Below are positions 48,771 through 60,700 of a DNA stretch of 64,000 bases, in pieces (positions within the stretch are counted from its first letter, which is position 1; each line of letters begins with the position of its first letter). Where the stretch lies: positions 64,561 to 128,560 of the forward strand of contig CAJNOL010000375.1 in the NCBI GenBank assembly GCA_905250125.1, read 5' to 3'. A program made the translations under genes and the position numbers. This DNA is from Rotaria sordida. Taxonomy: Eukaryota; Rotifera; Eurotatoria; Philodinida; Philodinidae. A model generated the notes under the pieces. That model was not told where the DNA came from and did no database searches. It was given only the letters and a program-made list of their open reading frames with translations.

Positions 48771-51700
48771 ATGCCTACACCAACAAATAATAAATCAGGT
48801 GGTGTAATGGATAATGGTCATGAACCAGCTGAAATGAAATATTTACGTTCAACCGATATGACTTCAAAAGATAGTATTACAGATGCAACAACAGCTAATG
48901 AATGGGCAGCAAAAAAATTTGTTTGGGTACCTGATGAACATGAAGGTTTTATTCGTGGTCAAGTACGACAAGAACAAATGGATGGACAATTATTAGTTGA
49001 TTTAGAAAATGGTAAACGTGTTACAATACATAAAGATGATACACAACGTGTAAATCCACCAAAATTTAGTAAAATTGAAGATATGTCAGAATTAACTTGT
49101 TTAAATGATGCATCGGTATTATATAATCTTAAAGAACGTTATTATTCAGGTTTGATTTATACATATTCGGGTTTATTTTGTGTTGTTGTTAATCCTTATA
49201 AACGTTTACCAATTTATTCTGAAAATGTTATTGAAATGTATAAAGGAAAAAAACGTGAACAAATGCCACCACATATATTTGCAATAGCTGGTGATGCATA
49301 TCGTTTAATGTTACAAAATCGTGAAGATCAATCAATATTATGCACGTAAGTTTTTTTTTTTTTTTTGTTAGAAAAAAAAAGATTTTAAATCTTCTTTCTC
49401 TCATAGAGGTGAATCTGGCGCTGGTAAAACTGAAAATACAAAAAAAGTTATTCAATATTTGGCTTATATTGCTGCTGCACCGAAAAGTTCACAACGTCAA
49501 CCGGCAACTACAATTACTCAATATCAAGTAGAGAAGAAAACAAACAAACAAAAAAAAAAGCATTTGATTATTTTTTATTTTTTATTTTTAGCAACAAATG
49601 AATGCAAATAAAATGAGCGATGCGTCCGTAAGAAATTCAAAAAAAAAAAAAAATTTTGAATGAATTGTTTTTTTTCAAAAATTTTATTTTGTAAGGGTGA
49701 ACTTGAATCACAACTTCTTCAAGCAAATCCAATTCTTGAAGGTAACAATAAGAATATAAAAACAAAAAAAATTTTCCTAGAAGAAAAAAAAATTTTATTT
49801 TTAAAGCATTTGGTAATGCAAAAACAGTTAAAAATGATAATTCATCACGATTTGGTAAATTTATTCGTATTAATTTTGATACATCGGGTTTTATTGCTGG
49901 TGCATCAATTGAAACATATTTACTTGAAAAATCTCGTACTATACGTCAAGCTAAAGAAGAACGAACATTTCATATATTTTATCAATTATTACGTGGTGCT
50001 AATACAAAAATGATTACAGATTATTTATTAGAAGATTTTAGTCGTTATCGTTATTTAACGCATGGTAATGTAGCAATACTAGGTGTTGATGATAGTGAAG
50101 AATTTCAAAATACAGTTAAAGCTATGCAAATAATGAATATGTCAAGTGATGATTTAAATTCAATATTTCGTACAATATCAGCTGTTTTACAAATGGGTAA
50201 TATGCAATTTAAACAAGAACGTAATAGTGATCAAGCAACATTACCTGATGATACAGTTGCACAAAAAGTTTGTCATCTATTGGGTATACCTGTAACAGAT
50301 TTTGTACGTTCATTTTTAAAACCAAAACTTAAAGTTGGAAGAGATTTTGTTACAAAAGCACAAACACAAGCTCAAGTAAGTTTCAATTCTTCATATAGTA
50401 AATATGATTTCAAAAAAAAAAAAGAACTCATTATTGGTTAGGACAGTCATGCCTGAGTGCGTACACATTATTCGACATATATCCGTAAGATATTGTATTC
50501 AAATTTCGACACAATCAGCCATGAAAGTTTGTCTTAGATCATTTGTCTGATAGTATAACGAGTACATTGTGATATACAAGTATCCTTGTGGTTAGTTAAT
50601 TCAAGAATTCTGCTTCAGGCAGACTTAGCTAGTATTATTTGTAAGGAAGATATCATTGCTTGACAGCACCCCATATCATAAGATAGCTGAAGGGCATGGA
50701 TATTCTTTCTTATATGTCGGCTAATCTTTTATTTATTCATTACACTTCAGAAAGAAAACATGATTTTTTTGTTTTTTTTACAAATGTCAAGAATCAATTA
50801 TGCCAAATAATCAAAATAGGAAAATCACTCTAGCATCTATGCAATAGATAACGAAAGAGGTTTCTCGAGAACGACTTGGCAAAAATTTTTTGAAATTTTC
50901 ATGGTAGATAGATGTCGATGAGTGGAATAAAAATTGTCATATACTCTAAATGCTTCCTTTCGTGAGATCAAAGACTAAAAATTGAAATTTTCTCTACCGA
51001 AAATATCCATACTATGTTTTTTCTGTAGCAACTAGGAATAAATCTGAATACGTGTCACTTTTCCCTTTTTGGCATAAAATTGAAGTTTTTTATATACAAA
51101 AAGATGGTTTTATCTTCTTAAAATGTGCTTATTAGATAGAGGACATTTTGATCTATATATTAAAAATGAAAAAGTCGGGAGTTTCCTTAAGAGTACTTCC
51201 CTGTGTTTTGGTCATTTCTATTTTTCTCTCAACCGTCTAAAATTTTTACCACAGATAGTTCGAAATCTTTTCATTATGGACCTTCCTATTTGAATTTATA
51301 ACAGAGATGAAACCGATCTGAATTTTTGACGATCGGTATCGGTTCTATCTCTGATTTATAGGGTTTTTTAACGCTAAGAATCCGGTTCTGAGTTCGTACC
51401 TTCACATATCTCTCTGAAACTTAAAAAGAAAGCGAGATTTTTGAGAAAAATCGAACACCTATTTCCTTATTCGAAATATTTTCTATCTGTTTATAACTTC
51501 AGAAAAGTTTCCTTTGATTTAATTAAAAGCTAATTTACCTTCACTGAAATTTCGAAAGAGAGAGAGAGAGAGATAAAACAAAATCCGAGACAAACAATAT
51601 TTATTCTATATATAATATTTATTTAGGTTGATTATGCTGTTGAAGCTATATCAAAAGCAATTTATGAACGTATGTTTAAATGGATTGTAACACGTATTAA

Positions 51701-54700
51701 TAAATCTCTTGATCGAAGTAAACGACAAGGTTCATCATTTATTGGTATACTTGATATAGCTGGTTTTGAAATATTTCAATTAAATTCATTTGAACAATTA
51801 TGTATAAATTATACAAATGAAAAACTTCAACAATTATTTAATCATACAATGTTTGTTCTTGAACAAGAAGAATATCGTCGAGAAAATATTGATTGGGAAT
51901 TTATGGATTTTGGTCTTGATCTTCAACCAACAATTGATCTTATTGAAAAAGTAAATCAATATAAGAAAACAAAAAAATGATTAATTTTTTTTTTTTTTAA
52001 TATTTCTAGCAAATGGGTATTTTAAGTTTATTAGATGAAGAATGTTGGTTTCCAAAAGCAACCGATCGAACATATGTGGATAAATTAATAAATGCACATG
52101 CTCAACATCCAAAATTTGGTAAAATAAAAAAAATTCAATGTTTGTTTTTGAAAATTTTTCCTTTTTTTTTTTAGGAAAACCAAATTATAAAGCACCAGCT
52201 GATTTTAGTATAATTCATTATGCTGGTAAAGTTGAATATTCAGCTGAACAATGGTTAATGAAAAATATGGATCCATTAAATGATAATGTTGTTGCACTTT
52301 TACAAACAGCAAATGATCCATTTACACGTGAAATATGGAAAGATGGTAAGATTATTGGATTAGTTTTTTTTTCATCGAAAAAAAAAATAAAAAATTTTAA
52401 TATTCAGCAACAATTTGGGGAATGAGACCATGTCTTATTCTTCCAAATATAACTCTCATACCTGATTATAGTGAGTTTTAAGCATGAGAATGTTGTTGTT
52501 TTTTTTTTTGAAGTGCAGTGTTTAATTAGATTTTATTTTTGTATAATATATTAATTAATTAATATTTTATTTTAGCTGAAATTGTTGGTTTATCAGCAGC
52601 AGATCCGAATGATGCAACATCAAATTTAAAAGCTAATATTAAAAAAGGAATGTTTAGAACAGTTGGTCAACTTTATAAAGAACAATTAACAAAATTAATG
52701 GGTACATTAAAAAATACAAATCCAAATTTTGTTCGATGTATTTTACCAAATCATCATAAAAAGGTTAGATAAATAATAATTAATAATTAAAATCTTTTTT
52801 TCATGTGTATTATAATCTCAACAAAATTCAAATGTAAAAACAAAAATGAAATTTTAATCCTTTTAAATTAAATCAACTAATTATGTTTTCTCAAAAAAAA
52901 AAAAAAAAAAAAAACGAAAGATTTATTATTTTAGGCTGGTGTTATTCATTCACCACTTGTACTTGAACAATTAAGATGTAATGGTGTACTTGAAGGAATT
53001 CGTATTTGTCGAAATGGTTTTCCTAATCGAATTTTATTTCAAGAATTTCGTCAACGGTAAATTTAAATTGATAGTTTCTTTTTTTTTTTTGTTTTCATCG
53101 AAATATTTAATATTTGAAGAGAAGTGACAATAATGATTTTCCATAAACAGATAAAACTTTTTTCTTAGCAAAAATTCTGTTTTTTCCACCATTTTTATTT
53201 CTCAGAAAATGTAAAAGGCTACGGCTTGTTTTCCAAAGTACTAATAAGAGATTGTCGAAAAATAATTTGACAAAACGTACGTTCATAGAGTTTTTTAGAT
53301 TGGCATGAGTCATCGTTGACTTTTCTTATCTTATATGAAGTATACTTTTAAGACTTCTATTTCATTTGTGAAACATGATTATCAATACACAGTGAAGAAT
53401 GTGGCAAGAAATTTGATTCTATCTTTTTAGCTGGCTTCGGAAATTGTAGAAAACCTATCTCTTTATATTCTTTTAGTCTGTACCGACAAGGATTTCGATG
53501 TCCAAAACGGCTTAGCACTTTTTTGTGACATGTTGACTTTCGTTCTGAGTATATATAATAAATTTGACTAAAAAGGAATAGCAAAAATTCCACACTTCAG
53601 CTTACTTAAAGGCTAAGTCAAAGTTATTTTTTTGTAAATTCTTAACTATAGAGTCTAGTATTAAAATCTATCTGGTAATAAAGACACAATGCTTCATTTT
53701 GCCCCATTCTATTATCTAAACACTCAGGAGTTATTAAATTTTTGAAGTTTAATATCATATAGTCTGAAATAAAATAGATACAAAGTATTATAATCTTGTT
53801 ACACGATCATAGTAGAATAGAAACATACATAGAGCTTTTTACGATATAAATCATGTAAAATAGAAATAAATATATCATAAATTACAATGAAAAATGATGG
53901 TTCCATTTGTTTTCTATCATAGAATCTGATAACGAACTGGCTGAATAATTATATATAAGGTGTATTTTCATGAACATTAGTAAAACTTGTTTAACATGCA
54001 AAACTAAACATTTATATACTCTATTTTCGCAAAACAATTTCTAGATCGGACCGACCGTTTTCCGGTACCGATTGCAACACTGATGAGCTTGCCGAATGGG
54101 AATCATCATTTTGTGTTCTTTCCAAAAATAGTTTCAAGATTTTTTTTTTCTATAGGACTTCTCGTTTAAGAATTATAAATCGACTTTTTCGACATTCGTA
54201 AATCAAGTTTGTCACGCTCGAGTTTACCCAAAGTAGAAGCGAAAATCATTTTAAATACAACGAATGAAAGAACAAAAATTTCTCTATAACATAGTATACT
54301 AAAGATTAGTAACAGTGAATATTTTGCTAAGATACATTTCTGAAATTTCTAATTCTTATATCACTTTGTCGAAAATTGTTAAGTTTCTCATTACATTAAC
54401 AGTGATAATTCAAATAATATTTTCCAATTTCTTTTTTCTAGTTATGAACTTCTTTGTCCAAATGTTATTCCAAAAGGATTTATGGATGGTAAAGCTGCAT
54501 CACAAAAAATGGTAAATTTTATATATAAAAAAAAAAAAAATAATAAATTATTTCTCATATATATTAGATCAAAGAACTTGAACTTGATGATAATCTTTAT
54601 CGAATTGGTCTTACAAAAATCTTCTTTCGTTCAGGTGTACTTGGTCATTTAGAAGAAGAACGTGATCTTAAATTAACTGATATAATAACACAACTTCAAG

Positions 54701-57700
54701 CATTATGTCGTGGTGTACTTGCTCGAAAGTAAATTGTTTTGATTCTTTTTAAGACAAAAAAAAAAGAAAAAAATTTTTTTTCCTTGAAGAAATTATCAAC
54801 GACGTATTCAACAATTAAATGCTATTCGTGTTATTCAACGTAATGGTCGTGCATTAATGAAAATTCGTAATTGGAAATGGTGGCGTTTATTTACAAAAAT
54901 AAAACCATTATTACAAGTTACAAGACAAGATGAAGAATTAACACAAAAACAAGAAGAAATACGTCGAATGAAAACTGAAATGGAATCACGTACATTACAA
55001 GTACAAGAAACGGAACAACAATTACAAATGATACAACAAGAACGAACTGTTATTAATGAACGTCTTATACATTTAACTGAAGCTTTAGTTGAATCAGATG
55101 AAGTAAGTAAAATATTTATCGATGATTTAATTTGAAATTTTTATCTAAATAGAATTTACGACGAGTACAAACACGTAAAATGGAACTTGAAAATATGGTA
55201 CAAGAAATAGAACAACGTTTAGAAGAAGAAATGGAACGAAGTAATGGATGGACAAATGAAAGAAAACAATTAGAACAAAAATTACAAGATATAACTGAAC
55301 AGTAAGTTTTTGTTTTTGTTTTTTCTTCGAAAAGATAAATTAAAAATGTTTTTTTTTTTTTAAAAGACTTGAAGAAGAAGAACATGGTCGACAAAAATTA
55401 CAAATTGAACGTGTACAATTTGAAGGAAAAATAAAAAATTTTGAAGATATTGTTGCTAGTCAACAAAATGAACTTAATAAAGTAATTAATAATATATATA
55501 TATAAAATATTTTCATTAATTTTATTTTAGTTACAAAAAGAACGTAAATTTCTTGATGATAAACTTCAAGAAGTTGTTCATCAACAACAAGATGAAGGAG
55601 AAAAATTAAAAAATCTTCTTCGAATTAAAACTAAACAAGAAAGTCAATGTGCTGATCTAGAAGAACGATTAAAACGTGAAATTGAAGTAAAATATTTTTT
55701 CTTTTTTCATTCGATTTTATTTAGTCAATACTATAAAACTAGAATAAGGAGTTAACCATAGGATATTCATTAATCGAATTTTTGTTTTCCGTAGCTCTTG
55801 AAATTGATTAATTAAGTTTTTTTGACCCCGTCCGATCTAACCCGATGGGTTTTAGACCCAATCTACAGAAAACTATTTCAGAATTTAATCCCATGATGTC
55901 TAAAAATATGTTCTAATTTATAAGATAATTTACTTGAAAACCATAGAATATTTAACTATAATGTTTAGTTTTGGTCTTGACAAATCTTCAAACTTTGATC
56001 CCACATATCTGTAGTTCGGACTATATGCATCCTGTAGTAGACTCCCTCGGGAACAATAGAAAAAATTACTTTTCGAATTTTAATTCGAAACTTTGCACAT
56101 AGAGATCGGCTTTAATGGAAATCGTTTATTGCGAAAGTTTTAGGCCTTTTGATTTGTTCCTATCCTAAAGTAAATATATCAAATCTGTCGATGTATAAAA
56201 GATACATAATCTTATCTTAGAATAGGAACAACGAAAAGATCTGAAATTTGAAGAATGTCTATATGCAAATTTTTAAGACAAAAATCAGTTTTCTTGATGT
56301 TAGATAGAACCACCGCATTAAGTTAAAAACTATTGGATTTTTACACTCTCTTCTCAGCTTCTACTATCTGTTATCTCTTAAGCGTAAAATTATATGAAGA
56401 GAATTTTGAATTCGAAGCCAAAAACAATGTAGATTTGCAAATTTCTAATACTAAAGTATTTACTGAACAAGATTAATCTATCAGGATCTCTATGATATCG
56501 GAAAGAAATGATCAGTAGAATATTATATATCGTCAAAGAAACTATCCGAACTAATTCTCCGGTTATTATAAGCTCATATTTTCAACATACAGATAACATC
56601 TCTAGACTAGAATAATCTCAAAAATATTCGACAGTATAAGCCTTTTCTATAAAAGTTACGATAGTTTTGCAAAATTTTTATCTTAAATATTATCTATAAG
56701 TGTATTTCTTTAATTTCGAATAACTTGTGCTAGAATCAAGATAAAAAGCTGCAGCTTTCATCATTCAAAAGAGGCTCTGTTACTACGTAGTTCCACGTAC
56801 TATTCAACAGTGCTACTTGTTGCCATGATAATCAGTCATCGATAAAATACTGATTACTCTATGAAAATTACATTGAAGTTCAATTCTAAAGGATTCGCTA
56901 TCTAATGTTGCACCTAAAACTCTCTATCGAAAGAAGATAATAGGTTCGATTATTGATCTTAGTGTAAATCGTGAGTACACGAATCGAACTTCTATGTCCT
57001 TTTCATAGAGTTATGTAAATCTTCCTAACAGATTATTAGGTCAACAATCTGTATGATTGAATAATACATAGAACTTTGTAGTAATAGACTCTATTTTGAA
57101 TGATGAAAGTCGCAACTTTTTATCTTGATTTTATTAAAAGCTTTCAGTAAAAATTAATCAAGTTTTGTTTTTTCTTTTTAGCTTCGTCAAAAATTAGAAC
57201 GTGAAATACGTCGTCTTGAAGGTGAAGTGCAAGAACTTCGTGAACAATTACAAGATCGTATGCAACAAATACATGATTTACAAGTACATTTAGCACGACG
57301 TGAAGAAGAATTAACACAAGCTGTAACAAATATTGAAACAGAAGCAGCAACAAAAGTAACATTTCAACGTCAAATACGTGAATTTCAAACAAGTATACAA
57401 GATTTACAAGATGATATGGAAAGTGAAAAAGAATCACGTAAACGTTTAGAACGTGAAAAACGTGAATTAATGGAAGAAAATGAATCATTACGTAATGAAT
57501 TACTTGATCGTAAAGATATAAATCAAGTTATGCTTGAACGTGAAAAAAAACGTGACGAAGAAGTTTTAACATTAAAACGTACATTAGAACAAGTACATGA
57601 AGAACGTGAATCAATTATAGGTGAATTACGTTTAAAATATACAAAACAAATTGAAGATTTAACAAGTCAATTTGAAAATACTAAAAAACAATTTCAAACA

Positions 57701-60700
57701 TTAGTTAAAGATCGTCAACAACAACAATCCGATATAACTGATCGTGATAATGAAATAAAAAATTTAAATATACAAAAACAAGATATTGAACGTAAACGTC
57801 GACAATTAGAAACATATGTACAAGAACTTCAACATAAATATAATGAAAGTGAACGTTTAAAAAATGAAAATTTTGATAAATTACAACGTTATCAACAAGA
57901 TATTGAATCAATAAATGCAGCATTTATTGAAATTGAACAACGTGCACAAAATTATGAACGTACAATAACAATGTCAAGACAAGATATACAAGAATTACAA
58001 GAAAATCTTCAAGAAGAAAATCGTCAAAAAATGAATACATTAGCAAAACTTCGTCAAACAGAAGATTTAATTAGTGAATTTAAAGATCAATTAGATGATA
58101 AAGAAGAAGAACGTCATAAAATGGAAAGTAAAGTTTTACAATTAACACAACAAAATACAGAATTACGTCGACAAGCTGAACAAGTTAATGTTGAACAAAT
58201 GGAAGAATTACGTCGACAATTACAACGTGACAAAGAAACAATATTAAAACAATTTGATGATGAAAAATTATTAAATACAAAATTAACAAAATCAAATCAA
58301 AAATTTACTAATGATATTGCTGATATAACTGTTGAATTAGAACGTTATCGTACAATTGTACAAAATGTTGAAAAACAACAACGTTCATTTGATAAACGTA
58401 TACAAGATGAAAAAATTTTACAAGATAAATTAAGACAAGAACGTGATCAAAATGAACGTGAAATACGTGAAAAAGAAACACAACGTTTAAATTTATTAAG
58501 AGATTTAGAAGAAAGAAATTTAGCATATGATGATTTAGAAAAACGTTTTAGACAATTACGTGCTGAACTTGATGATATGCTTTCAACAAAAGATGATATT
58601 GGAAAAAATATTCATGAATTAGAAAGAATTAAAAGAGCACTTGGTAAGAACAAAAAAAATATTTCTCTTTTTTGTTCAGTTTAATGTGCTGATTCCGAAT
58701 ATAAGTACTATACATGAAAAACCTATCGCACTGCCTACAAAGATTTGCGCTAACAGGGATTAGAGATAGTAGATAGAAGAATATTATAGCAAAGTTTGAA
58801 GGTTAGATGCAGGTCCTTCCAGACCCGGATCCGATCGGATCCATAATTTTATGTTTTTTTTTGTCGGGTTCGGTTACATGTTTTTGTGGACCCCGCTCCT
58901 CTCCAGATGAGAAATAGAGCAACAAGATATAACTGTGCGTTGAGTTTTTTTTCTGAGAATAGCGAATAAATAGCTGAAACATTGATCCTTCACTTGTTCA
59001 TGTACGTGAAGAGTGCCGTGTATTAATGGAAAAAATCTCGTTATTTATACCATTAGATAGACTATATACCGAAGTATATTTTTCTGTAACCAAATCTTGA
59101 AAAAGCACGATTTTCATTTTTAGCCAAATGTTCACCTATGAAAGATCAGATCTCGGACTATCTTCCTATGCATCTTTCTGGTGAAAATTGGCTTTTTTTT
59201 TGAGGAGGAAGCCTTAACAGACACTATTTACGTTATGGGTAGAGCTTTCCTTTTTCAAATATTTTACTTCACATAAGTACCTTAGTATCAATTGTAATAA
59301 TTGTGTGGTTTCTATATTCTGTTAAAAACTTTGGCTCGAAATAATTCTCCTAATAATTACTATATTGCAATCCAAGATGTAGGAGACCAAGGTTTTTTTT
59401 AGTCTCTGGCAATAGAAAACTTACAGCCCTGCAGCTGGCTTCGGAATAAAAAACTATGGTCTTCTATAATGAAGACTTATGTCGTTCTTGCAAAGGTGTC
59501 CTTATATTCCGAGCTAGTTTCTAGCCCAGAACAACAAGAGTTTTTTCAAAACCGGGCTTTTTTAAGTGCATAAACCCGCTGGACTTTTGAAAAAGGTTTT
59601 TGGAAAGTTCGTGACCTTCTATTTGGTTCCGAAAGGGAGTGAATTTAGCATTGATTCCTATCACGTCTAAGAAATTCTTAAATACTCGACTTTTGATTTA
59701 TTTAGTTGAGGAATTTCACTATTTTGTTTTTTTGATTGGAATGATTTATAACATAATTCACCCAAAGTCATAGAACATTTAATTGCCATGTTTAACACCG
59801 ATTCGGAAAATTTTTTTTTCATAATTCTATTCGATGTTCTGCTTCCTCTTGAATGTCTTGTAAGACATATCTTCCAGTATTACCTTTTTCTTCTCTCATT
59901 AACATTCGTATGACAAAAAAAAAAATCAAGAATACTATAATTATTTTTCTTTTCAGAATCAACTGTTGACGAACAAAAACAACAAATAATTGAACTTGAA
60001 GATGAATTACAAACAGCTGAAGATGCACGTTTACGTTGTGAAGTTAATATTGGTGCACTTAAACAACAAATGGAAAAACATGCACATGAAAATAATGAAC
60101 AAATTGAAGATCGTATACGTTCATTAAATAAACAATTAAAAGAATATGAATTAGAACTTGATGAAGAAAGAAAATCTAAACAACAAATCCTTCAACAACG
60201 TAAAAAAATTGAAATTGATCTTCAAGATTCACGTATACAAATTGATGAAGCTAATAAACAAAAAGAAGAAGCATTACGTAATACACGTCGATTACAAGTA
60301 ATCATTATATATTACTTTATTTTGTGAAACACATTCTAAAATGATTATTGGTATTTGACCAAAGAGTGTATACCAATAACGTCTTGCTGTTCTAGAGGAT
60401 TAATTAAAAGAATGATGAAAAAAATCTGTCCTAAAATAGATAGAAGAAAAAAATCTCACTATAATTAGCAATAGCAACTATAGTAAAGATACATCGGTCT
60501 ATATAAAATAACGACGAAGACTGTGAAAATGTATAGTATAACTAAGCTGATCTTAGGTTGATTTCGATCAGAGAAGGCCTATTTCAAGAAAATTGCTACA
60601 TTTTATAAAACATGAATAAGCCTTTCTCGAACGAGAAAAATCGAACTCGAAGAATTTCGACAAATGACATCACCGATTAAGGAAAATCGAAAGCTATCAT

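Noticed and set aside
57144..58526. Open frames antisense to the myosin rod exon
   Set aside because: They are shadows of the long coiled-coil exon. Leu/Val/His-rich peptides result from reversed Glu/Gln/Lys/Asn codons.
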